Positions 1 through 7,276 of a DNA stretch of 64,000 nt are shown here, one piece after another (the stretch's first letter is position 1; every line of letters begins with the position of its first letter). Below the pieces are notes generated by a model, which did not search any database, was not told where the DNA came from, and saw only the letters and a list, made by a program, of their open reading frames with translations. The stretch is from Leptofilum sp965223285 (GTDB lineage Bacteria; Chloroflexota; Anaerolineae; Promineifilales; Promineifilaceae). The stretch is from contig NZ_OZ244997.1 of the NCBI RefSeq assembly GCF_965223285.1, positions 5,952,001-6,016,000 on the forward strand, read 5' to 3'. A program made the translations under genes and the position numbers.

Positions 1-42
1 GAAGAGATTGAAGAACGGGAAGCAAAAGAGGATAGAGCATAA
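1..42 (+). CDS. 3' end of an upstream gene (partial)
   Basis: An open frame runs from the first base to a TAA at 40-42 and encodes a short, highly charged tail (EEIEEREAKEDRA). Such a tail is common at the C terminus of bacterial proteins, but 13 residues are too few to assign a family. The stop is followed directly by a dispersed repeat, which fits the end of a transcription unit. It could also be chance open frame. Confidence 0.4.
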   Translation, partial: EEIEEREAKEDRA

Positions 43-140
43 ACAACTGGTTAGGCAGATTGATTACCTCATGCAAAGACGCGAAGGTGCAAAAGGAAAA
101 ATGTATGGCTTCGCGCCTCTGCGTGAAATTCAATGACAAT
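42..140. repeat. Dispersed intergenic repeat, copy 1 (GCAAAGACGC type)
   Basis: This stretch aligns along most of its length with 31664-31757: both contain a CAACT/TTAGGCA-like left arm, the block GCAAAGACGC, then after a short variable loop TTCGCGCCT and GCGTGAAATTCA. The arms are imperfect inverted repeats, so the element can fold into a hairpin. It is non-coding and sits between genes. Similar sequences are seen as intergenic repeats in many environmental genomes. Confidence 0.65.
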
Positions 141-155
141 GCTTTGCTCCATCCG

Positions 156-183
156 TGAAAAGTGAGAAAGTTCTCACTTTTCA
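156..183. repeat. Perfect 13-bp inverted repeat upstream of the lipoprotein gene
   Basis: TGAAAAGTGAGAA at 156-168 and its exact reverse complement at 171-183 are separated by only AG. It lies 45 bp before the ATG at 229. It may be an operator or a hairpin in the 5' leader; the near-absent loop favours a protein-binding palindrome over a terminator. Confidence 0.6.
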
Positions 184-228
184 TTGCTGCCTATTTCACT
201 TTTTATCCTGTCTGAATACCCTTTTTCC

Positions 229-2841
229 ATGCGAAAAGCGCGACATTTATGGTACGCTGGGCTGGTTGTAGTCATTATGCTAGTGCTGATTGCCTGTGGT
301 GAATCCACTCCGGCGACGAGCAAGGTGCCTGAACCGACAGCGGATTTAGCCATCCAACCGACCCCAACACTGGCATCTGGGGTGCCATCCTTGCCCCCAC
401 CAACCCCGCAGCCCAATCAGGCAGAAGAGGCAGTGGGAACGGCGGTTGCCACCATCCCCACCGTCACACCTTTGCCCACCGTGACCCCGCTGCCTTCGCC
501 AACCCCGTCTCCTGCGCCACAAATTCGCTTGACGCTGGCAGAAACACAGCTATACAATGGCGATTTTGCCGCCGCTGTCGAAAATCTGACCGCCGCCAAG
601 CAAATCCAGGAAAGCTACACAGCCTCGCAGCAGATGTACATTTTGTATCAGTTGGGGGTGGCCTTGCAGGCAGACGGCCGTTTCGCCGAAGCTATTGCTG
701 CTTTTGATGATTTGGCAATTCAATTCCCAGACTCTGTGCCCACTGACGTTGATTTGCGGCTGGGGCAGCTTCACGCCGCATTGGGAGATAGCCAATCGGC
801 CATTGCTGCCTACCAATTTTATTTGGGGCAAAACCCCGACATGGCCGCCTACGTGGAGCCGCTGCTGGCCGAAATCTATGCGGCCAATGGCGAAACTGCT
901 TTGGTGATAGCCGCCTATGAGGCAGCGGTAGAGGCCCCCGCCCAGCGGCTGAAAGAAGTGGCCAACCGGCAGCAGTTGGCTCAGCTTTACGTGGAAAACG
1001 GCCGTTTCACCGAAGCCATCACCCAATACGACGCCATCCGCAACCTGGCCCGCACCGAATTCACCAAAGGTCAGATGAACTACCTGGCAGGGATGGCTTA
1101 TCTGGCCATAGAAGATACGGAGGCGGCGTACGGCCGTTTCCGCATCGGCCTTACGCAATATCCTCGCGCTTACGAATCGTACCTGGGACTGGTGCAGTTG
1201 GTAGAGGCTGGCGTCATTGTGGACGAGTATCAGCGCGGCATTGTCAACTTCCACGCCCAATCGTACCAGCCCGCTATCGCTGCCTTTGAGCGGGTCATCG
1301 CCATCCGCCCGGACGACTATCCTGCCGATACCCATCTTTACATTGCCTGGAGCTACGAAGCGTTGGGCAACGGCGCAGCGGCGTTGGTTGCCCTGGCGCA
1401 GTACGCCACGCTGGAACCCGCCGCTGGACTATTTGAAGAAGCCAATTTGCGCGCCCGTGCTGGAAATTGGGCTGCTGCTTTGTCGCTTTATCAAGATTAT
1501 TTAACGCAGTTTCCCGACGGAGCCGATGCGCCGCTGGCGGCATGGCGCGGGGCCAATGCGGCCGCAAATTTGGGGGATGTGGATACGGCCGTTTCCCTCT
1601 ACACGCTGCTCGGCAATAACTACCCGGAATTTGATGAGTCTGCGGAAAGTTTGTTTTTGGCGGGTCGGTTGGCGAATGAAGCGGGGGATGTGGAAACTGC
1701 TCTGGATCGCTGGCATCAACTCATCTTAAATTACCCACAAACCGAGTACGGTGGCGCAGGCGTACTCTGGCTCCAGCGCACGCTGCCCAATTATGCGCCA
1801 ACTCCCACCGCCACGCCCGATCCAGATGCCACTGTCGAGCCAACACCAACGGGAACGCTTGCACCTAGCGAACCGGAAGCGGCCGTTCCCACCATTGATC
1901 CCGACGAAATTGCCAGCGACGCGCAGCGGCTGCTGCTCACCAATCGGCGGGTGGATTATTATTGGTTGCGGGCGGAGGGATTGGCTGCTGGGGATGAGGC
2001 GTTTGTGGGCAACGGCCGTTTCTTCCCGCCAACTCCCTTCGAGCAGGAAAGTTTGCAGGCAGACGCTGAAATGTGGCTGCGAGATTGGCTGCTGCTGGAT
2101 GAAGACGCCCCGGTCAGCCAGCTTAGTGCCACGCTTGCAGGCGATCCCCGGCTGATTGTGGGCCAAAAGCTGTGGAATGCAGGCTTGTTGGAAGCTGCCA
2201 AAGCCGAATTCGAGAATTTGCGTGTTTCTGTAGCCGATGATGCGCTTTTGAGCTATCAGCTTGCCCTCTACTTCCGCGACATCGGCCTCTACCGCTCCTC
2301 CATTTTGGCAACCTCCAGCGTGCTCAATTTGTCCGGGCAGAGCGTCTTTGAAGCACCTAAATTCATCGGGCAGCTTGCCTACCCGGTCTACTATGCTGAT
2401 CTCATCTTGCCATTGGCCGAGCAATATGAGTTTGACCCCCGCCTGCAATTCAGCCTGGTGCGGCAAGAGAGCTTGTTCGAGAGCTTTGCCCGCTCTGGCG
2501 CTGCCGCGCAAGGGTTGAGTCAGGTCATTCCAGACACGGGCGCATACATCGCCAACCTGCTTAACTGGCCGAACTTTGTAAACGAGGATTTGTACAAGCC
2601 GTATGTGGGGCTAAATTTTGGTGCATTTTACCTAAGCCAGCAGCTTAACAGCTTCGACGGCCACGCCCACGCCGCCTTGGCTGCCTACAACGGCGGCCCC
2701 GGCAACGCCGCTCGCTGGTACAATGCGGCTGGCGGCGACCTCGATCTATTCGTTGAAACGGTCAACTTCCCCGAAACCCGCCTCTACATCGAGCGCATTT
2801 TTGTTGGCTTTGTCATTTACGACTTTTTGTACGGCAGATAG
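229..2841 (+). CDS. Lipoprotein with TPR repeats and C-terminal lytic transglycosylase (SLT) domain
   Basis: Predicted envelope-anchored peptidoglycan-cleaving protein of 870 aa. The chosen ATG gives a type II signal peptide (MRKARH, hydrophobic core, lipobox LIAC); an in-frame TTG at 184 would bury it. After the lipidated Cys comes a Thr/Pro-rich linker, then a long series of TPR-like helices (about residues 90-540), a second Pro/Thr linker (about 545-580) and more helices. The C terminus has the goose-type SLT signature: LVRQES with probable catalytic Glu747, GAAAQGLSQVIP, and AAYNGGPGNAARW. The order TPR superhelix then catalytic domain matches Slt70-like enzymes, although the lipoprotein anchor and double linkers are unlike the soluble E. 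coli enzyme. Six or so ACGGCCGT palindromes fall within it. Confidence 0.85.
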   Translation: MRKARHLWYAGLVVVIMLVLIACGESTPATSKVPEPTADLAIQPTPTLASGVPSLPPPTPQPNQAEEAVGTAVATIPTVTPLPTVTPLPSPTPSPAPQIRLTLAETQLYNGDFAAAVENLTAAKQIQESYTASQQMYILYQLGVALQADGRFAEAIAAFDDLAIQFPDSVPTDVDLRLGQLHAALGDSQSAIAAYQFYLGQNPDMAAYVEPLLAEIYAANGETALVIAAYEAAVEAPAQRLKEVANRQQLAQLYVENGRFTEAITQYDAIRNLARTEFTKGQMNYLAGMAYLAIEDTEAAYGRFRIGLTQYPRAYESYLGLVQLVEAGVIVDEYQRGIVNFHAQSYQPAIAAFERVIAIRPDDYPADTHLYIAWSYEALGNGAAALVALAQYATLEPAAGLFEEANLRARAGNWAAALSLYQDYLTQFPDGADAPLAAWRGANAAANLGDVDTAVSLYTLLGNNYPEFDESAESLFLAGRLANEAGDVETALDRWHQLILNYPQTEYGGAGVLWLQRTLPNYAPTPTATPDPDATVEPTPTGTLAPSEPEAAVPTIDPDEIASDAQRLLLTNRRVDYYWLRAEGLAAGDEAFVGNGRFFPPTPFEQESLQADAEMWLRDWLLLDEDAPVSQLSATLAGDPRLIVGQKLWNAGLLEAAKAEFENLRVSVADDALLSYQLALYFRDIGLYRSSILATSSVLNLSGQSVFEAPKFIGQLAYPVYYADLILPLAEQYEFDPRLQFSLVRQESLFESFARSGAAAQGLSQVIPDTGAYIANLLNWPNFVNEDLYKPYVGLNFGAFYLSQQLNSFDGHAHAALAAYNGGPGNAARWYNAAGGDLDLFVETVNFPETRLYIERIFVGFVIYDFLYGR

Positions 2842-2850
2842 TGCCGCGGC

Positions 2851-2859
2851 TGGTATAAT
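2851..2859 (+). promoter_or_regulatory. Extended -10 promoter element for pgm
   Basis: TGGTATAAT carries a perfect TATAAT preceded by TG-n, the extended -10 arrangement, which can work without a good -35. No TTGACA-like box is seen 16-18 bp upstream. It would give a leader of roughly 95 nt before pgm. Confidence 0.5.
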
Positions 2860-2878
2860 TGCGCTATCTGTAAACAGG

Positions 2879-2945
2879 TGATTGGAGACTGGAAATTTGC
2901 GATTGTATTGCTCTTAATCTCCAATCTCTAATCTCTAATCTCTAA
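2879..2945. repeat. Intergenic repeat with iterated ATCTCTA / GATTGGAGA arms
   Basis: GATTGGAGACT at the left is mirrored by TAATCTCCAATCTC at the right, followed by tandem copies of TAATCTC. It is a simple, hairpin-forming intergenic sequence lying in the leader of pgm. No coding potential. Confidence 0.5.
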
Positions 2946-2959
2946 AAAAGGAGTGCCTC

Positions 2960-4606
2960 ATGGCCCTGCACCCTCTCGCCGGGAAGCCAGCCCCCAGCGA
3001 CATGCTCGTAAATATTCCTCGACTCATTTCTACTTATTACATCACCCATCCCGACCCCAACAACATTGATGAAAAAGTGAGCTTTGGTACGTCTGGTCAT
3101 CGCGGCTCATCTTTGGCGGGTAAATTTAACGAAGATCATATTTTGGCGATTAGCCAATCCATCTGCGAATATCGCCAAAAAGTGGGCATTCGCGGCCCGC
3201 TGTATTTGGGGATGGATACACACGCACTGTCCGAAGCAGCGCAGGCAACGGCCGTTGAGGTGTTTGCGGCCAATGGGGTGGAGCTATTCATTCAAGCTGA
3301 TTTAGGGTACGCACCGACACCAGCCATCTCGCACGCCATTTTAACGTACAATAACGGTGGCAACGCCACCCGCGCCGATGGCGTCGTCATCACCCCTTCG
3401 CACAATCCGCCGGATGACGGTGGCTATAAATACAATCCGCCCGAAGGTGGCCCAGCCCCTTCGGAAACCACCCAAACCATCCAGGATCGGGCCAATGAAA
3501 TATTGGCTGATGGGTTAAAAGTGGTGAAACGGATGCCGCTGAAGCGAGCGATGCAGGCCAGCAACGTTCACCATTACGATTTTATGATGCCCTACATCGC
3601 CGATCTGGAAAACGTGATTGATATGGCCGCCATTGCTCAGGCTGGCCTCAAAATCGGCGTGGATCCGATGGGCGGGGCGGCAATTGATTATTGGGAACCA
3701 ATTGCCGAGAAATATGGGCTAAACTTGACGATTGTGAATACGGCCGTTGACCCCACCTTCCGCTTCATGACCGTAGACAAAGATGGCAAAATCCGCATGG
3801 ACTGCTCCTCGCCCTACGCCATGGCCAGCCTCATTCGGCTCAAAGATGAGTTTGACATCGCCTTTGGCAACGACCCAGACGTGGATCGGCACGGCATCGT
3901 GACCAAAAGCACCGGACTGCTGAACCCGAACCATTATTTGGCGGTGGCGATTTGGTATCTGTTCCAGCACCGCCCCGGCTGGCCTGCGGACGCGGCGATT
4001 GGCAAGACGCTCGTGTCCAGCTCGATGATTGACCGGGTGGCGGCCAAATTGGGGCGGCGGCTGGCGGAAGTGCCGGTCGGCTTCAAATATTTTGTAGATG
4101 GCTTGGTCGATGGCTCCTACGGATTCGGCGGCGAGGAAAGCGCGGGCGCATCCTTCCTGCGGCACAACGGCAAAGTGTGGACCACTGACAAGGATGGCAT
4201 CATTTTGAATTTATTGGCGGCGGAGATTACGGCCGTTACCAACCGCGATCCCGGTGAGCATTACCAAGAGCTGGAGGAGATGTTTGGCAGCCCCGTCTAC
4301 CAGCGCAGCGATGCCCCCGCCAGCCGCGAGCAAAAAGCGATTCTTAGCAATCTTTCGCCAGAAATGGTGAGCGCAAGCGCGATGGCGGGCGAACCGATCG
4401 CAGCCAAATTGACCCACGCACCGGGCAACGGCGCAGCCATCGGTGGGCTGAAAGTGGTAACGGAGAATGGTTGGTTTGCCGCACGGCCGTCTGGCACTGA
4501 GGACATCTACAAAATCTACGCCGAAAGTTTCAAAGGCGAAGACCACTTGCGCCAAATCCAGTCCGAAGCTAAAGAAATCGTCCAGGCGGCCTTTGATGGT
4601 GCGTAA
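2960..4606 (+). CDS. pgm: Phosphoglucomutase, alpha-D-glucose phosphate-specific
   Basis: Interconverts glucose 1-phosphate and glucose 6-phosphate in the cytoplasm, feeding glycogen and sugar-nucleotide synthesis; glgB lies in the same window. The 548-aa length is normal for the bacterial Pgm family. Visible motifs are SFGTSGHRG near the N terminus, the phosphoserine loop TPSHNPPDDGG with Ser147, the metal loop DPDVDRHG, the sugar-binding GGEESAGAS, and the C-terminal phosphate-binding RPSGTEDIYK. An AGGAG Shine-Dalgarno sits six bases before the ATG. The gene is monocistronic: a strong terminator follows within 40 bp. Confidence 0.95.
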   Translation: MALHPLAGKPAPSDMLVNIPRLISTYYITHPDPNNIDEKVSFGTSGHRGSSLAGKFNEDHILAISQSICEYRQKVGIRGPLYLGMDTHALSEAAQATAVEVFAANGVELFIQADLGYAPTPAISHAILTYNNGGNATRADGVVITPSHNPPDDGGYKYNPPEGGPAPSETTQTIQDRANEILADGLKVVKRMPLKRAMQASNVHHYDFMMPYIADLENVIDMAAIAQAGLKIGVDPMGGAAIDYWEPIAEKYGLNLTIVNTAVDPTFRFMTVDKDGKIRMDCSSPYAMASLIRLKDEFDIAFGNDPDVDRHGIVTKSTGLLNPNHYLAVAIWYLFQHRPGWPADAAIGKTLVSSSMIDRVAAKLGRRLAEVPVGFKYFVDGLVDGSYGFGGEESAGASFLRHNGKVWTTDKDGIILNLLAAEITAVTNRDPGEHYQELEEMFGSPVYQRSDAPASREQKAILSNLSPEMVSASAMAGEPIAAKLTHAPGNGAAIGGLKVVTENGWFAARPSGTEDIYKIYAESFKGEDHLRQIQSEAKEIVQAAFDGA

Positions 4607-4644
4607 ATAAACAACTGCTTTCTAGAATGGATGTTCTAAGTTAT

Positions 4645-4676
4645 AATACCCACCAAGTCAGGTGGGTATTTTTTTT
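4645..4676 (+). terminator. Rho-independent terminator after pgm
   Basis: A perfect 10-bp stem (AATACCCACC / GGTGGGTATT) with a six-base loop is followed by a run of T. It also argues that the next gene cannot begin at 4627, since that frame would read through the hairpin. Confidence 0.9.
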
Positions 4677-4734
4677 GCCAACTTGTGAGCTGGTTGACCC
4701 CCTTGCACTAGAAAGACAATTGGAGATATGCAAG

Positions 4735-5365
4735 ATGATGAATCCGGGTGTTGATAACTATTTGGGGGTGGGATGCGGCCGTTGTCCCTTAGGCGGCACA
4801 CCAGATTGTAAAGTCCACAACTGGCCAGACGTTTTGGTCAAATTACGTGCTATTCTGCTGGAAACGGACTTGACTGAAGAAGTGAAGTGGAGCGTGCCTT
4901 GCTACACGTTTGACGGCAAAAATATCCTTCTGATGAGTGCCTTGAAAGGGTATGTGGTGCTTGGCTTTTTCAAGGGCGTTTTGCTAAAAGACCCGCACGG
5001 CGTTTTGATTCAATCTACACCCAACATGCAGGCAGAGCGCCAGCTTCGCTTTACCACGGTGGAGCAAGTTGCGGAGTTGGAGCCGATAATAAAAGCAATT
5101 GTAAAGGATGCGATTGAAGTGGAAAAAGCGGGTTTGGAAGTTGAGTACAAAAAAGACCTCAGAATTTGACGTCCCGGAAGAGCTGACGGCCAAATTTGAA
5201 GAAGACCCGGCCTTCAAAGCAGCGTTTGAGGCGTTGACACCGGGACGGCAGCGAGGTTATCTGCTTCATTTTTCTGGCGCCAAGCAGTCCAAAACGCGCA
5301 CATCGCGCATTGAAAAGTGCTTGCCAAAAATCTTCGAAGGCATCGGATTACACGACCGCTATTAA
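4735..5365 (+). pseudogene. YdeI/OmdA-like DUF1801 protein, frameshifted at an A6 run
   Basis: The N-terminal part (from ATG 4735 or 4738) resembles DUF1801/YdeI proteins: WSVPCYTFDGKNILLMSALKGYVVLGFFKG. That frame stops at 5169. The next frame continues at once with the typical YdeI C terminus (FDVPEELTAKFEEDPAFKAAFEALTPGRQRGYLLHFSGAKQ written over two halves: the PGRQRGYLLHFSGAK box and RIEKCLPKIFEGIG). The switch point is a run of six A at 5149-5154; five A would restore one continuous protein reading VEYKKTSEFDVPEE. So this is either an assembly or sequencing error in a homopolymer, a genuine mutation, or slippage. The family's biochemical role is unknown. A TGTGG-type SD is not obvious. 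Confidence 0.75.
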
Positions 5366-5378
5366 GCTTGACCATTTT

Positions 5379-5431
5379 GTAGCCGCGGATTCTTTCCGCG
5401 TTCCAATGGCGCGGAAAGAATCCGCGGCTAC
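5379..5431. repeat. Perfect 22-bp-stem hairpin between genes
   Basis: The left arm 5379-5400 is the exact reverse complement of 5410-5431, with a nine-base loop. The arms contain GTAGCCGCGGATTC and GAATCCGCGGCTAC. There is no T-run on either side, so it is not a standard terminator. It looks like a REP/MITE-type palindromic unit and ends six bases before the SD of the next gene. Confidence 0.75.
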
Positions 5432-5449
5432 GGTGAAGGAGAAAAAAGC

Positions 5450-5773
5450 ATGTGGGAACAAAAACTAGAGCGTTACGATAAGTTGGTGGATAAATGCCCA
5501 AGATTTGTGCGAAAAGGGAAAACTGTGCCCTACACCTCGGCAAACGGGCATATGTTTTCGATACTTAACAAGGATGGTGAATTGGGCTTTCGCTACGGCA
5601 AAGAGGTTCAGCAAAAGTACATTGAGGAATTTGACACGACCCTCTTTAAGTCCTACGGAGCCACCATGCGCGGCTACGTGCTAATCCCTGAGCATATGTT
5701 TGAAGATTTGGACAAATTAGCCGAATACCTGAACGAAAGCTACGATTACGTGACGTCGCTTGAACCAAAATAA
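5450..5773 (+). CDS. Small TfoX/YjbR-like protein (uncharacterised)
   Basis: A 107-aa soluble protein beginning MWEQKLERYDKL with an AAGGAG Shine-Dalgarno at the right distance. The core (RKGKTVPYTSANGHMFSIL, GFRYG, SYGATMRGYVLIP) resembles small proteins annotated as TfoX/Sxy N-terminal-domain relatives in Bacteroidota and Chloroflexota; I recognise the pattern but not a proven function. It contains no ACGGCCGT and is AT-richer than the flanking core genes, as is the whole 4.8-6.5 kb patch. Confidence 0.65.
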   Translation: MWEQKLERYDKLVDKCPRFVRKGKTVPYTSANGHMFSILNKDGELGFRYGKEVQQKYIEEFDTTLFKSYGATMRGYVLIPEHMFEDLDKLAEYLNESYDYVTSLEPK

Positions 5774-5823
5774 ATCGAGACAATCATATTTCTTGGCTCA
5801 TATTCCATTACAAAACTTGAGAT

Positions 5824-6513
5824 TTAGGTATCATTCTCTTTGCTTGATGTTGAATTTAAATTGAATGAAGTCAAAACGCGGTCGAATATGCCTTCAAACT
5901 CGTCTATTTTATGTGCTGGTGCGCTGAATTGAAGAATATAGGCATCTTCGCCTGATAGAACATATACATTGGTGATCAAAAACGTTTTTAGTCTAAGGCG
6001 TGAGTGTTTACGGTAAGTCTGGATCAAGACTGGATAATCTTCCAATCCAATATTGCTGTCCTCAAGTTGTGAGATTGACCACCCACCACCGGTTATTTCA
6101 ATCAAATCTAATCCCCAGTCAGCTATGTTTTCCAGAGTTCCATTTGGCATTCTGCGATGATGGACTTTAATAGAACTCTGTGAAGGAACGAGGAAAGCGT
6201 CACCACTAATAAAATGAACAGCTAAATCATCCTGGTTCTTGTATCCGTTTGTGTATTCACCAAGTTTGACCCAATGTGCAGGATAATCAATCGCAAATTC
6301 ATGGTGCTGACTGGTAAATGTTCGCCAATCCCCATAAAACCAGCTAATACGGGTCAGTGTGTAAAGAAGATAAACAAATAGCAGTGCGCCAAATTTCGTT
6401 GGAATAAGAATGTGCCGCTGGGTATTACCAATATTTATTTCTTTCCAATGTACAAAATGGTAAATTAGTTGTTTGATAGACCCAATCATGTTTCTTGGTT
6501 TCCAAACTACCAT
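5824..6513 (-). CDS. Hypothetical membrane-anchored protein
   Basis: 229 aa of unknown function. One hydrophobic segment (FGALLFVYLLYTLT, about residues 43-57) is followed by a soluble part of roughly 170 residues with FTSQHHEFAIDYPAHW near its start, a pattern typical of PsbP/DUF1795-like folds in which a short protein profile follows 'FAIDYP..W'. The ATG at 6513 overlaps the stop codon of the upstream toxin gene (ATGGTAG), implying translational coupling; a second possible start is the Met at codon 9. AT-rich, without ACGGCCGT. Confidence 0.55.
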   Translation of the reverse strand: MVVWKPRNMIGSIKQLIYHFVHWKEINIGNTQRHILIPTKFGALLFVYLLYTLTRISWFYGDWRTFTSQHHEFAIDYPAHWVKLGEYTNGYKNQDDLAVHFISGDAFLVPSQSSIKVHHRRMPNGTLENIADWGLDLIEITGGGWSISQLEDSNIGLEDYPVLIQTYRKHSRLRLKTFLITNVYVLSGEDAYILQFSAPAHKIDEFEGIFDRVLTSFNLNSTSSKENDT

Positions 6514-6881
6514 TTGGCATGGGGATAATGGTTTAGAATGTTTTGATCTTTGGAAATGAGAATATCACTGTTTAAGCTGGCGTTGGCGACGATGAGGCGG
6601 TCGAAGGGGTCACGTGTCCAGGAAACGGCCGTTGCCTCACCAACCACCGCCTGAAAACGTTTATCACACGTTTGCAAGCCAATTCGTGCTGCCAAATCAG
6701 TTATGATTGTCTGGGCATCCACCGTAATTCGCTCGATTTCATGCAAATATTGCAGCTCTAGCTGCACAATGGGGGAGACGATCAGATCATTCTCATTGAG
6801 TAATGCTTGAATCTCGTCACTAAATCGCGCTAGCTGCCCAGCATAGAGCCACACTACCACATGCGTATCAAGGTAAATCAA
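6507..6881 (-). CDS. PIN-domain toxin, VapC family
   Basis: A 124-aa PIN-domain protein, probably an Mg2+-dependent ribonuclease toxin of a type II toxin-antitoxin pair. Typical marks are the N-terminal MIYLDTHVVVWL with acidic Asp5, SPIVQLELQYLHE with the second acidic residue, the DPFDRLIVANA block with the third acidic cluster, and the C-terminal LISKDQNIL. Its start overlaps the end of the antitoxin gene by 14 nt, the standard order antitoxin then toxin. The single ACGGCCGT of this patch lies here. Confidence 0.88.
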   Translation of the reverse strand: MIYLDTHVVVWLYAGQLARFSDEIQALLNENDLIVSPIVQLELQYLHEIERITVDAQTIITDLAARIGLQTCDKRFQAVVGEATAVSWTRDPFDRLIVANASLNSDILISKDQNILNHYPHAKW

Positions 6882-7104
6882 GATTCACCTCTTTTTCCCA
6901 GCTAATGGCCACTAAATCTTCTGGATCACCCTGAATGACATTTGAACGAGGGATTAGATTCTGCAATTTTTGGCCTGACTCCACCGGGACTATCCGTAGG
7001 CGCTTGTTTCCTTTATTGATTTCCAGTGGAATACCACTGTCCAGGACTTCTTCTAGTAGCTTGTAAATATTAGCGCGAAGCTCAGTTGGGGTTACGGTTT
7101 TCAC
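6868..7104 (-). CDS. Antitoxin of the VapC-like toxin (Phd/YefM-type)
   Basis: 78 aa starting at a GTG (7104) that has a near-perfect GGAGGAGGTG Shine-Dalgarno five bases upstream; longer reading from an ATG at 7197 would run through the promoter. The N-terminal VKTVTPTELRANIYKLLEEVLDSGIPLEI resembles the Phd/YefM DNA-binding fold in its first two helices, and the acidic C terminus (DPEDLVAISWEKEVNLDLP) is the expected toxin-binding tail. It probably neutralises the PIN toxin and represses its own promoter through the palindromes just upstream. Confidence 0.85.
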   Translation of the reverse strand: MKTVTPTELRANIYKLLEEVLDSGIPLEINKGNKRLRIVPVESGQKLQNLIPRSNVIQGDPEDLVAISWEKEVNLDLP

Positions 7105-7126
7105 TTTTTCACCTCCTCCTCCAGAA

Positions 7127-7156
7127 TACGTACGCTCAACAATTGATGTACGTACA
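7127..7156 (-). promoter_or_regulatory. Candidate antitoxin operator: two TACGTAC boxes
   Basis: TACGTAC occurs at 7127-7133 and again at 7149-7155, the second inside a perfect 10-bp palindrome TGTACGTACA (7147-7156). The copies are 22 bp apart, about two helical turns, and sit between the -10 box and the SD of the antitoxin gene, where a cooperative autorepressor would be expected. Confidence 0.6.
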
Positions 7157-7184
7157 TGATAATTGATCGGCGAAGGATAGTCAA
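7156..7184 (-). promoter_or_regulatory. Promoter of the toxin-antitoxin operon
   Basis: Read on the minus strand: -35 TTGACT (7184-7179), a 17-bp spacer, and -10 TATCAT (7161-7156). Both hexamers are five of six matches to the sigma-70 consensus. The palindromic operator abuts the -10. Confidence 0.7.
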
Positions 7185-7276
7185 ATGTGTGTGGCATGGC
7201 GGGACGCTGGCACAGCCAGAGTAAATAGCAAACGGCCGTTTACCATTCCCCATTTTTCGGTTAACATTGCGGCCTT

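Noticed and set aside
4627..4734. Longer start for the YdeI-like gene at ATG 4627
   Set aside because: That segment is the pgm terminator hairpin and its T-run; the encoded residues do not resemble the family.
7105..7197. Longer antitoxin starting at ATG 7197
   Set aside because: It would put the clear promoter, operator and SD inside the coding sequence.
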